Source: Pseudovibrio sp. JCM 19062 (GTDB taxonomy: Bacteria; Pseudomonadota; Alphaproteobacteria; Rhizobiales; Stappiaceae). Taken from it: 18,646 nucleotides of DNA. Below, in pieces: positions 8,874-17,446 of this stretch (position 1 is the first letter of the stretch; every line of letters begins with the position of its first letter). Where the stretch lies: the NCBI GenBank assembly GCA_001310715.1, contig BAXV01000073.1:1-18646 (forward strand), given 5' to 3'. Below the pieces are notes generated by a model. It had not been told where the DNA came from. It made no database searches and saw only the letters and a list, made by a program, of their open reading frames with translations. Position numbers and translations under genes: made by a program.

Positions 8874-9206
8874 CTAAAAGTCGCTGGTGATGCCTTTGAC
8901 TTCCCAGTCACTGTAGCGTGCAGGATCGAGGCCACCGCGGCCGTTGAATTCTTTCGGCATTTCGTTTTGGGCTGCATCGATCTCGGCGCGGCGTTCTTCG
9001 GCTTCTTTCAAAGCGCGTTGCGCTGCAGGGGGAAGATCTTCAAACCGGCGCTTTTGTGGAGCCTCTTCGATTTGTTCAGTTGTGTCGATGTTCTTCGCTT
9101 TGAAATTTTCGACTGCTGATTTTTCGGTTTTTTTCCATCTCAAACCCCGTTGGCCGGTGCTGCTTATCGCTTTTGTAAGCTTGCGTTTGCCATTTGGAGC
9201 TACCAC
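8874..9206 (-). CDS. DUF1674 / succinate dehydrogenase assembly factor 4 (SDHAF4)-like protein; start uncertain
   Basis: The C-terminal signature GRGGLDPARYSDWEVKGITSDF (given here in two overlapping parts: GRGGLDPARYSDWE and EVKGITSDF) identifies the DUF1674/SDHAF4 family, whose mitochondrial members help flavinylated SdhA assemble into succinate dehydrogenase. The middle (LPPAAQRALKEAEERRAEID) is a charged helix typical of the family. The open frame begins at a GTG at 9204-9206 that has no ribosome binding site and gives 110 residues, longer than usual. A better start is the ATG at 9136-9138, with GGGG 6 bases upstream. It would be in frame if the seven-T run at 9128-9134 had one base fewer (or two more), giving about 87 residues. 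The family call is firm; the start is not. Confidence 0.8.
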   Translation of the reverse strand: MVAPNGKRKLTKAISSTGQRGLRWKKTEKSAVENFKAKNIDTTEQIEEAPQKRRFEDLPPAAQRALKEAEERRAEIDAAQNEMPKEFNGRGGLDPARYSDWEVKGITSDF

Positions 9207-9283
9207 TTATGCAGACAGCGGTAGTTTCACAATGATCGCGTTAGCTTAGATATAGGCGCGAGAGCCTGTGTTTTGCAATGGGT

Positions 9284-9314
9284 CTTGCGGTTGTTGGTGG
9301 ACAAGCGTCTAAAT
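9284..9314 (+). promoter_or_regulatory. Possible heat-shock-type (RpoH-like) promoter of htpX
   Basis: CTTGCG (9284-9289) and CTAAAT (9309-9314) lie about 40 bases before the htpX start and loosely recall the CTTG and C-TAT-T boxes of alphaproteobacterial RpoH promoters. The 19-base spacer is long. HtpX is often heat-inducible, which is the main reason to consider this site. Confidence 0.2.
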
Positions 9315-9351
9315 TGGCGATGTTGAGAGAACAGATTGGAGCATTGAAACC

Positions 9352-10379
9352 ATGAACTATGTACGGACCGGTATGCTGCTTGCGGCGATGACCGCTTTGT
9401 TTATGGGCATTGGCTTCATGATTGGCGGCCAAAGCGGCATGTTGATTGCGCTTGTGATCGCTGGCGGCATGAACATTTTCTCCTATTGGAATTCGGACCG
9501 CATGGTTTTGTCCATGCACCATGCTCAGGAAGTGGATGAGCAACAGCGCCGGAGCTATATGGCATGGTTCGGACCATGGCAGCGCGCGCGGAACTACCAA
9601 TGCCCAAGGTTTATGTGATCCATAACCCGCAGCCCAATGCATTTGCAACGGGCAGAAACCCGCAGAATGCGGCTGTTGCCGCGACGACCGGTCTCCTGGA
9701 CACTCTGACCAGAGAAGAGGTGGCGGGCGTGATGGCGCACGAGCTGGCGCATGTGAAAAACCATGACACCCTGATCATGACCATTACGGCGACGTTTGCG
9801 GGTGCAATTTCAATGCTGGCGAGCTTTGCGCTTTTCTTCGGCGGAAACCGGAATAATCCTCTGGGCTTGATTGGTTCGATCCTGATGATGGTTCTGGCAC
9901 CAATGGCTGCTGCGCTGGTTCAGATGGCAATCTCCAGAACACGCGAATATGCGGCTGACCGTATGGGCGCGCAGATTTGTGGCAACCCGCTATGGCTTGC
10001 TTCTGCCTTGCATAAGATTGCAGGCGGTGCGGCGCACATTGTGAACGAGGACGCGGAGCACAATCCTGCAACGGCGCATATGTTCATAATCAACCCGCTT
10101 TCGGGTCAGAACATGGATAACCTTTTCTCCACGCATCCAGACACAGATAACCGTATTGCCGCGCTTCACGAGATGGCTGATGAAGCTGGTTTTACCGATA
10201 ATATGCATGGTTCGGGTGGCGGGCACTTTCATGTTCAAGAGACATCTTATGCCCAGCCTGAGTATGAAACCCATCGTCCAAGTGGTCCATGGGGTTCTGC
10301 TGGTCAGACGGGACAGCACTCTGGCCGTGATCAATCCGATCATGATGAACCGCGCAGGCCAAAGGGGCCGTGGGGCTAA
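9352..10379 (+). CDS. htpX: Membrane-bound zinc metalloprotease HtpX (one frame break)
   Basis: HtpX is an M48-family inner membrane protease that degrades misfolded membrane proteins. Two N-terminal membrane segments ([19 protein letters not shown] and [17 protein letters not shown]) precede the cytosolic catalytic part with the zinc motif HELAH (about residue 130) and the third ligand Glu in [11 protein letters not shown]. Two more hydrophobic stretches lie between them. The frame breaks at 9542-9544; adding one A restores [10 protein letters not shown], the expected family sequence. The corrected protein is about 342 residues, longer than the 293 of E. coli HtpX. The extra length is a hydrophilic tail with GPWG twice, once at the very end. 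GGAG lies 10 bases before the ATG. A terminator follows at 10396. Confidence 0.92.
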
Positions 10380-10395
10380 AAGGCATGGTTTAATT

Positions 10396-10428
10396 GCAAA
10401 TGCGAGGTGCCTCTCGCATTTGCTTTGT
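10396..10428 (+). terminator. Terminator after htpX
   Basis: A perfect 11-bp stem, GCAAATGCGAG (10396-10406) and CTCGCATTTGC (10413-10423), with a 6-base loop, begins 17 bases after the htpX stop. The following T tract (TTTGTTG) is interrupted, so termination may be partial. Confidence 0.7.
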
Positions 10429-10532
10429 TGATTGAGCCGTGTTTACCTGAATAACTATTCAGGCTTCTCAAAATATCTTTGCAATATTAAAGGTTCTGTG
10501 GTTAGCCGAGCAGGATTTGACAGTTCTGCTGT

Positions 10533-10574
10533 GGTTGCAACTGGCAGTAATCCGCTAAAACTCCCAGTGCAACC
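10533..10574. repeat. Inverted repeat upstream of rsmB
   Basis: GGTTGCAACTGG (10533-10544) pairs with CCAGTGCAACC (10564-10574) over 11 bp with one bulged base; the centre is 19 bases. It lies in the 254-base non-coding stretch between the htpX terminator and rsmB. A TTGACA hexamer occurs just upstream at 10517-10522, without a clear -10 box at the usual distance. It could be a leader hairpin or a regulator site. I see no gene in this stretch; an open frame across it has no family resemblance and no ribosome binding site. Confidence 0.4.
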
Positions 10575-10684
10575 AGATGGTATAGCCCGGTTTCTGACTG
10601 AAACCTTTCACGCAGGAATGCACAGTTACAAGAAGAGATGGCGCCCTAGGACTGGCGACACATTCTGGAATACATGGATCAACG

Positions 10685-12138
10685 ATGAGCGCAGAGCGTA
10701 AGAATACATCCTCCCGGGACAGAAACTCCAAGTTCAAGGGAGAGAGCGTTCTGGAGCACCAAGGCATTCACGTGGAGATGACAGACCTTCTGAAACGGAA
10801 GGTGTTGAGGGTACCTTTAAAGATCCGGGTTATGCAGCGCGTAAAGCGGCGACGGACCTGATTGGTAAGGTCCTCAGCAAGCGCATGCCGTTGGATGGTG
10901 AGCTTGATCTGAACAATGGCCATCCGGGCTACAAGCGTCTTGAACCAAATGACCGGGCGTTGGTTCGTGCGATTATTGGTACTGCTCTGCGTCGTCGTGG
11001 TCAGATCCAAGATGTAATTGATCGCTTTCTTGATCGCCCAATCCCTGAGAAAACTGGCCGTGTTCTGGATATTCTCCATGTGGCTATGGCGCAGTTGTTC
11101 TTTATGTCCGTTCCTGATCATGCGGCAGTTTCCCTCGCGGTGACGCTTGCGGGACGTGATAGTCGTGCCAAGCCCTACAAAAATCTTGTTAACGCAGTGC
11201 TACGCCGCGCAACCCGTGAAGGTGCTGCGATTATCGCTAAGCAGGATGCGGCGAAGCTGAATGCCCCTGAGTGGATGTTCACGCGTTGGTGTGAAGTTTA
11301 CGGTGAAGAGGCTGCGCGTGCGATGTCTGCTGCGCATATGAAAGAACCGTATCTGGATCTGTCAGTGCCTGCGGATCGTGATGACTGGGCCGAGAAGCTT
11401 GGCGGTGAGGTTCAGCTTGGCTACTCGGTGCGTTTGCAGCCGGACGGGCCTATTGAAAAGCTAGAAGGTTTTGACGACGGCAAGTGGTGGGTACAGGATG
11501 CAGCAGCAGCTGTTCCGGCTCGTTTGCTGGGTGATATTAAAGGCAAAACGGTTGCTGACCTTTGTGCCGCGCCGGGTGGCAAAACCATGCAGTTGGCTGC
11601 TGCTGGTGCGAATGTCACCGCTGTCGATATCTCAGCGCGCCGTTTGCAGCGTCTCACACAGAATTTGAAGCGTGTTGGATTGGAAGCAGATACAGAAGTT
11701 TCCGATCTGCGCGAGTTTGTTCCCATTGATCTGTTCGATGCGATTTTATTGGATGCTCCATGTTCTGCGACCGGCACCATCCGCCGGCATCCGGATGTGG
11801 CGTGGCTGAAGCGTGAAGATGACGTTCTCAAACTGGCAGATCTACAGTACGAGTTGCTTGAGAAAGCCCTTGGTTGGCTGAAACCCGGTGGAATGCTGGT
11901 TTATTGCACCTGTTCGCTTGAGCAGGAAGAGGGCGAACTGCAAATTCAGCGTCTACTTTTGGAGCATCCGGAGGTGCAGCGCGTTCCTGTGACGGCAGAA
12001 GAACTGGGCGGTGTTGCTGAGGCGATCAACTTCCAGGGAGACTTCCGCGCGATGCCGGGGCAGAACCCATCTACTGGCAAAACATCCGGTGGACTGGACG
12101 GCTTTTTCGCGGCTCGATTGCGCCTCTCAGAAAAATAG
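10685..12138 (+). CDS. rsmB: 16S rRNA (cytosine-967-C5)-methyltransferase RsmB (one frame break near the N-terminus)
   Basis: RsmB methylates C967 of 16S rRNA using S-adenosylmethionine. An N-terminal NusB-like RNA-binding domain (YAARKAATDLIGKVL to NAVLRRATREGA) is followed by the methyltransferase. That domain has the SAM motif VADLCAAPGGKTMQLAAAGA, the Pro-Cys motif LLDAPCSATGTIRRHPD and the catalytic Cys in VYCTCSLEQEEGE. The downstream frame runs from about 10780 to the stop at 12138. The likely start is the ATG at 10685, in another frame. One missing base between about 10750 and 10780 (plausibly in the GG at 10774-10775) joins them to about 484 residues. The upstream N-terminus is charged and variable in the family, so the exact repair site is uncertain. 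The heparinase-like gene and purH follow. Confidence 0.9.
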
Positions 12139-12227
12139 GTGGTGGAATATCACCAATCATATGCGCAAAGTGAGCATGGTTAACGAGATTTAAACCGCTT
12201 GGGCGCAAACCATTTATTAAGTTTCAC

Positions 12228-12332
12228 TGGAGCGTGTCGTTGCTCACTGCATTCACGCTTACGCTCCAATTCGTTGTTTTTGTGCGTATCCTGATCCGAA
12301 AACCGAAGACGCTTTTCGGGGATACGCTCTAG
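12228..12332. repeat. Composite intergenic palindromic element, copy A
   Basis: Two hairpins stand side by side in the 211-base space between rsmB and the heparinase-like gene. The first has arms TGGAGCGT (12228-12235) and ACGCTCCA (12261-12268). The second has an outer stem GCGTATCC (12284-12291) and GGATACGC (12320-12327), an unpaired TGAT on the left arm, and an inner stem CCGAAAA (12296-12302) and TTTTCGG (12313-12319). It ends in CTCTAG. From memory, elements of this layout recur between genes in Hyphomicrobiales genomes. A second copy is at 17920-17973 and a decayed one may lie at 16046-16080. Confidence 0.7.
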
Positions 12333-12349
12333 CGGAGAGCTGAAAGCGT

Positions 12350-14063
12350 ATGACAGGCGCAACAGTGTCCGAGAGGCTTCGAATCGTTAGCCTTTTGACA
12401 CAAAACATGGCTCAAAACAGTCTGAACTGGGCGCGAGGGGGATCGATGTTCCGCTTGTTCTCGTTTGGAAGTGCGCCATCGCGTCTGTTGATTGCCCCTC
12501 AGGATTTGCGCACCGCAGATGCGACCAATGCCGCTGACATCTATGCAGGCCGTTTCCTGTTTGCCGGACATTTGGTTGAAGTTGGCGGGCAGTCTCCGTT
12601 TGATGTTGAACCACCAAATCTGGAATGGGGGAAGGCTCTCCACGGGTTTTCCTGGCTCCGTCATTTGCGCGCGGCCGAAACCAACATGGCGCAGCAAAAT
12701 GCGAGGGCGTTGGTTGAGGACTGGATCAAGACCTGTGGGCGCTGGCATGACATTGGCTGGAACAAGAGGTTGTTGCCCGTCGTGTGCTAAGCTGGATGGC
12801 TCAATCTCCTTTATTGTTGACCGGGTGTGAAGCGGATTTCTATCGCTCCTTTATGCGCTCGCTGTATCGGCAGGTACGGTTCCTGCGTCGCACCATGGGT
12901 AAAACGCCGGAAGGCTTGCCACGTCTGACAGTTGCAATGGCAAATGCCTGTGCGACTGTTTCCATGGACGGGCAGGGTAGGCACGTCAAGCAAGCTTTGA
13001 AGCGGCTTGATCAGGAGCTTAAGCGTCAGATCCTACCTGACGGCGGACATATCTCCCGGCATCCCGGTGCTATTATCGAGATCCTTGTTGATCTGCTTCC
13101 AATTCGTCAAGCGCTTGTGATGCAGGGGCAAACCGTATCGCCGACCATGATGGAATCCATTGATCGCATGATGCCGATGATCCGTTTCTTCCGCCACGGT
13201 GATGGCTCCTTTGCGCATTTCAACGGTATGGGTTCGACGCCGGGCGATGTGGTTGCGACCATTCTCGCCTACGATGATGCGCGTGGTAATCCGCCTGTGA
13301 GTGCACCGCATTCCGGCTACCAGCGATTGATGGGCGGGGATAGCCTTGTGATGATGGACGTGGGGGCACCTCCGCCAACACGGTTTTCCAGCAGCACCCA
13401 TGCGGGTTGTTTGTCGTTCGAGTTCTCCTCCAAGCGCAATCGCATCGTGGTCAACTGCGGTGTTTCTACACGCGAGCAGGTGGCGTGGAAAATGGTGGCG
13501 CGTTCTACGGCGGCCCATTCCACAGCCGGTATTGGGGATACTTCCTCGTGCCGTTTCCTGACGTCCTCTCGTTTTGACAAGGTGTTGGGCAATCCGGTGT
13601 TGTCGGGACCGAAGGAAGTTGAGGCCGAGCGTCAGGATACTGATCTTTCGGACCGCGTGATTGCAAGCCATGACGGTTATGTTGAGCGCTATGGCATTGT
13701 GCATGAACGTGATCTCACGTTGTCACGTGATGGGACGGTTCTGGATGGGATCGACCGGTTTAAGCCGACATCTGATAAGGTTGAGGAAGAGGTTGTGACG
13801 GTCCGCTTCCATTTGCATCCGCAGGTGAGCTGCTCCATGTTACCGCTGGCTGAAGCGGCTGTGCTGTCTTGCCTGATGGCGAGTCCTGGGAGTTTACTGC
13901 CGAAGGGCTTGAGTTCACAGTTGAAGAATCAATCTATCTGTCTGACGTCTTCGGCCACCAGCAAACCCAGCAGATTGTCATTACGCTTAATGTGAAAGCA
14001 GCACAAAGCGTAACATGGATGTTGAGAAAGACAGCATCTGCAAAGGGACGGCGGAAGACCTAA
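12350..14063 (+). CDS. Heparinase II/III family protein (two frame breaks)
   Basis: Three frames join into a protein of about 571 residues with the layout of heparinase II/III-like polysaccharide lyases. An all-helical N-terminal part (WLRHLRAAETNMAQQNARAL, RWHDIGWEQEVVARRVLSWM, then ILPDGGHISRHPGAIIEILV and FFRHGDGSFAHFNGMG) is followed by the beta-rich heparinase C-terminal region (SGYQRLMGGDSLVMMDVG, FEFSSKRNRIVVNCG). Restoring one G at 12759-12760 and one T at 13868-13870 joins the frames; the last part reads LPDGESWEFTAEGLEF. The start has GGAG 12 bases upstream. No signal peptide or lipobox is visible, which is odd for a lyase of extracellular glycans; the substrate is unknown. I recall this gene between rsmB and purH in other Hyphomicrobiales. 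Confidence 0.85.
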
Positions 14064-14227
14064 CGTCATTTACTCTGGGGCTCTTTAAGTGATGTAACTG
14101 CTCCGAAAGGTAATCTCCCAAACCTGCGCCAGCACTCAATAAATGGGTTCCCACGGCTGTGAATAAGTGTTATCTGGCGGGCGTCAAACCCTTCTTTGTC
14201 CTCCATTAGAGAATAAGGCTTTTACCC

Positions 14228-15841
14228 ATGGCCGTTGTCTCCAAAGGCGTTCCGATACCTGAACTCGTATCAGTCAAACGCGCGCTTCTTTCTGTCTCCG
14301 ATAAAACTGGTCTCGTTGAATTTGCAAAAGCTCTCTCTGAACGAGGAGTTGAGCTGATCTCAACAGGTGGAACCCGCAAAGCAATTGCGGATGCAGGCCT
14401 GCCTGTTAACGATATCTCCGAGGTGACCGGTTTCCCGGAAATCATGGATGGCCGTGTGAAAACGCTTCATCCGATGGTTCATGGTGGTCTGCTGAGCATC
14501 CGCGACGATGCAGAGCATGTTGCTGCGATGAACGAGCATGGCATTACCGGTATCGATCTCCTGTGTGTGAACCTTTACCCGTTTGAAGAGACTGTTGCTT
14601 CTGGCGCTGACTATGCAAACGGTATTGAGAACATCGACATTGGTGGCCCTGCGATGACCCGTGCAGCGGCGAAGAACCACGCCTATGTCACAACTGTTGT
14701 TGATCCTGCGGACTATGCCGACGTGATTGCGGCTCTGGATGCAAATGGTGGCCAGTCTCCAATCGCACTGCGTAAGAAGCTGGCACAGAAGCTTATGCCC
14801 GCACGGCTGCTTATGACGCTGCTGTTTCCAACTGGATGGCAGATCAGCTTGGTGAAGCGGCTCCTGACTATCGCGCGATTGGTGGTAGCTGAACGAAGTG
14901 ATGCGCTATGGTGAGAACCCGCATCAGGCTGCTGGCTTTTATGTGACTGGTGAGAAACGCCCCGGCGTTGCGACTGCCCGTCAGGTGCAGGGTAAGCAGC
15001 TTTCTTATAACAACATCAACGATACGGACGCAGCGTTTGAGCTGATTTCCGAGTTTGATCCTGCGCGCACAGCAGCTGTTGCGATCATCAAACACGCGAA
15101 CCCGTGCGGTGTTGCTGAAGCTGCGACCCTGAAAGAGGCCTATGAGAAGGCCCTCGCATGTGATCCGGTCTCTGCGTTTGGTGGCATTGTTGCCCTCAAT
15201 GGTACTCTGGATGCCGATGCTGCTTCTGAAATCACCAAGATCTTTACCGAGGTGATCATTGCCCCTGAGGCTACAGAAGAAGCGATTGCTCTGGTTGCTA
15301 AAAAGAAGAACCTGCGTTTGCTTCTGACTGGTGGTCTTTCCGACCCTCGTGCCAAGGGGCTTTTTGTGAAGACCGTTTCCGGCGGTTTGCTGGTTCAGGA
15401 TCGTGACAACGGTATTGTTGATGATCTCGACCTGAAAGTGGTGACAAAGCGTGCGCCATCCGATCAGGAGCTCGCCGATCTGAAAATGGCGTTCCGTGTT
15501 GGCAAACATGTGAAGTCCAATGCCATTGTCTATGTCAAAGACGGTGCTACCGTTGGCATCGGGGCAGGCAGATGAGCCGTGTTGACAGTGCTCGCATTGC
15601 AGCGCGCAAAGCTGAGGATGCTGCTGAAGCGGCAGGCCTTGCTGAGCCGTTGACCAAGGGCTGTGTGGTTGCCTCTGATGCCTTCTTCCCGTTTGCGGAT
15701 GGTCTCCTTTCTGCAGCTGAAGCTGGTGCGACCGCTGTTATTCAGCCGGGTGGTTCTATGCGCGATGACGAAGTGATCAAAGCTGCTGATGAAGCCGGGC
15801 TTGCAATGGTTATGACCGGTATGCGTCACTTCCGGCACTAA
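14228..15841 (+). CDS. purH: Bifunctional AICAR formyltransferase / IMP cyclohydrolase PurH (three frame breaks)
   Basis: PurH performs the last two steps of de novo IMP synthesis. The N-terminal cyclohydrolase (MGS-like) domain shows [41 protein letters not shown] and [21 protein letters not shown] blocks. The transferase domain shows [14 protein letters not shown], the catalytic Lys-His in [22 protein letters not shown] and [12 protein letters not shown]. Three single-base losses break the frame: G at 14791 (restores [12 protein letters not shown]), C at 14889 (restores [14 protein letters not shown]) and C at 15569 (restores [11 protein letters not shown]). The corrected length is 538 residues, normal for the family. 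AAGG lies upstream of the ATG. A strong terminator follows. The 164 bases before the gene hold no riboswitch that I recognise. Confidence 0.95.
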
Positions 15842-15866
15842 ACAACGCCGTTCCTTTGAAGTTCGG

Positions 15867-15902
15867 AGCCCTCGCAGGTTTTGCTTGCGAGGGCTTTTTT
15901 GT
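15867..15902 (+). terminator. Rho-independent terminator after purH
   Basis: A perfect 10-bp GC-rich stem, AGCCCTCGCA (15867-15876) and TGCGAGGGCT (15886-15895), is followed by a T tract. It begins 25 bases after the purH stop and closes the transcript. Confidence 0.93.
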
Positions 15903-16045
15903 TGAGCGCTTCCAACGGTCCATATGAAAGCAGTAAGCTGCTCTTGTCTTTGGCTGAGCTACCTTTCGATTATAGCTTCATCACTGTTGATGGGAATAAT
16001 CGGCGCTTTGAGCAGTGAGGCAGACTTTTCTGTTTTCATTTGGGG

Positions 16046-16080
16046 TCTCATCCGAAAGCCACTTTTCAAGAATACGCTCC
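16046..16080. repeat. Possible decayed copy of the intergenic palindromic element (copy C)
   Basis: This stretch contains TCATCCGAAAG, a short centre, then CTTTTCAAGAATACGCTCC, in the same order as the second hairpin of copy A. The inner stem is weakened and the outer left arm does not pair. It lies in the leader of the GNAT gene, just before its ribosome binding site. Confidence 0.35.
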
Positions 16081-16095
16081 GTGCGTTTCAAGATC

Positions 16096-16101
16096 AGGGA
16101 G
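16096..16101 (+). promoter_or_regulatory. Ribosome binding site that sets the start of the first GNAT gene
   Basis: AGGGAG lies 8 bases before the ATG at 16110. The same frame is open upstream to an ATG at 15924, but that start has no such site and lies close to the purH terminator. Confidence 0.7.
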
Positions 16102-16109
16102 ATTGGCCC

Positions 16110-16577
16110 ATGGTATTCGATGAAATTATAGTGGAACCCGCCAGAGCAGCAGATGCACATCGCTTGGGAGAGCTTGTCTTTGCGATGGAGAGCGAGCACT
16201 GGCCCGATGATGAGCTCGATCTCGGGCAATTTACAGAAGCGGCAAAGGATATCCTTTCTGATAATAACTCTCGTTACTGGGCGTTTCTGGCGCAGTCTCA
16301 GGGAGAGTTTCTCGGTCTCATTACTCTTACAGAAAAGAAGGCTATCTACGCGGGAGGGCCTTTTGGTGAGATCGTCGAGTTTTATGTTGTACCGTCGGGG
16401 CGTTGTGCTGGTGTTGGAAAATCCTTGCTGGCGCAGGCTGTGCTTAAAGGCCAAGAGATGGACTGGCCTTACCTTGAGGTTGCAGCATCGCATCAGCCAA
16501 ACTGGAAGACGACCCTGAGTTTTTATCTTAATAACGAATTCAGAGAAATTGGTCCTCGGCTGGAAAGAGAAATTTAG
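16110..16577 (+). CDS. GNAT family N-acetyltransferase
   Basis: This is a 155-residue acetyl-CoA-dependent N-acetyltransferase of the GNAT fold. The acetyl-CoA pyrophosphate loop is visible as R98-C-A-G-V-G103 in FYVVPSGRCAGVGKSLL, preceded by a beta-strand (GEIVEFYVV) and followed by the late NWKTTLSFYLNNEFREIG block. I chose the ATG at 16110 because of the AGGGAG site and because the alignable fold starts there. A start at 15924 would add 62 residues with no GNAT resemblance that overlap the palindromic element. The substrate is not predictable. It sits 207 bases after the purH terminator and so likely has its own promoter. Confidence 0.8.
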   Translation: MVFDEIIVEPARAADAHRLGELVFAMESEHWPDDELDLGQFTEAAKDILSDNNSRYWAFLAQSQGEFLGLITLTEKKAIYAGGPFGEIVEFYVVPSGRCAGVGKSLLAQAVLKGQEMDWPYLEVAASHQPNWKTTLSFYLNNEFREIGPRLEREI

Positions 16578-16691
16578 GTGCGATTGCGAGTTCTCATCGT
16601 TTGAGGCTATTTCGCGCTCTTCGACAACAGATTGTCCAGAATGGGCCTCTAGGCTGGTGGCAACTTTTGTTTGCTTGGCTAGGAGAAGCCT

Positions 16692-17435
16692 ATGTGTTGG
16701 ATGTGCGTTAAAAAAGCGGAACTGGTCGGATCACCGGAGCGCCGTAAGTTTCTGAGAAACGCTGGCGTGTTTGGTGCTGCTCTGGCGACGGGTGGCGTTG
16801 GTGCTGTTGCGTCTGCTCAGGCACAGCAGCCTCCTATTCCAAAGAACGAGATCAGCGGCGATGCAGCTCTTACGCGTTTGATGGATGGTAACAAGCGCTA
16901 TGTGGAGGGGAATATCACCCCTGCTGATTTTCCAAGCACCCGTGAAGCATTAGCGGCAGCGCAGAATCCGTTTGCGGCCATTGTGGGTTGTTCGGATTCC
17001 CGTGTTGCGCCGGAGCTGGCTTTTGACACCGGACGCGGCGATCTGTTCGTGGTGCGTATTGCAGGCAACGTGGTGACGCCAGAAGGGTTTGCCAGCCTTG
17101 AGTTTTGTGTTGAGGAACTGGGTACCCAGCTTATCATGGTACTTGGTCACCAGAACTGTGGTGCTGTGCAGGCGGCTATTTCTTCCGTTCAAAGTGGAAA
17201 CCAGTTGCCGGGTCATATCCCGAGCCTTGTTGAGCTTCTTCGGCCTCCTGTTCAGCAGGCACAGTCGGAGAGTGGAGATGTTTTGACCAATGCCATCAAA
17301 GCCAATGTGCAGTGGGGTGTCGCTGCCTTGCAGCAAGCCGCGCCTATTCTGAACAAGCACGTTCAGGAGGGAACGTTGAGGGTTGTTGGTGGTGTTTATG
17401 ACCTTCATACGGGTGAGGTAACACTGGTAACGTAA
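16692..17435 (+). CDS. Beta-class carbonic anhydrase with Tat signal peptide
   Basis: The enzyme interconverts CO2 and bicarbonate. The 247-residue protein carries a twin-arginine signal (ERRKFLRNAGVFGAALATGG, cleavage probably near the AQAQ at 42-45), so it is likely exported folded to the periplasm. Zinc ligands of the beta class are present: Cys100 and Asp102 with Arg104 in GCSDSR, and His153 with Cys156 in GHQNCG. The end, VVGGVYDLHTGEVTLV, is also typical. The start at 16692 has AGGAG 7 bases upstream. The N-terminus before the twin arginines begins MCWMC, a Cys-x-x-Cys pair of unknown meaning. The GNAT gene follows after about 11 bases, so they are probably co-transcribed. Confidence 0.93.
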   Translation: MCWMCVKKAELVGSPERRKFLRNAGVFGAALATGGVGAVASAQAQQPPIPKNEISGDAALTRLMDGNKRYVEGNITPADFPSTREALAAAQNPFAAIVGCSDSRVAPELAFDTGRGDLFVVRIAGNVVTPEGFASLEFCVEELGTQLIMVLGHQNCGAVQAAISSVQSGNQLPGHIPSLVELLRPPVQQAQSESGDVLTNAIKANVQWGVAALQQAAPILNKHVQEGTLRVVGGVYDLHTGEVTLVT

Positions 17436-17440
17436 GAGGG
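17435..17440 (+). promoter_or_regulatory. Ribosome binding site that sets the start of the second GNAT gene
   Basis: AGAGGG overlaps the last base of the carbonic anhydrase stop codon and lies 6 bases before the ATG at 17447. It abuts the other ATG at 17441, which is too close for use. Confidence 0.65.
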
Positions 17441-17446
17441 ATGCAG

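Noticed and set aside
10432..10701. An 89-residue plus-strand open frame upstream of rsmB
   Set aside because: It contains the inverted repeat, overlaps the rsmB start and has no family resemblance or ribosome binding site.
14064..14227. A riboswitch (for example ZTP type) before purH
   Set aside because: GGGTT and AACCC pair weakly around a GGCGGGCG stretch, but the conserved blocks of ZTP or purine riboswitches are not there.
15924..16109. A 62-residue N-terminal extension of the first GNAT protein with a hydrophobic stretch
   Set aside because: The extension covers a probable palindromic element, has no ribosome binding site and lies outside the GNAT fold; the ATG at 16110 has a good site.
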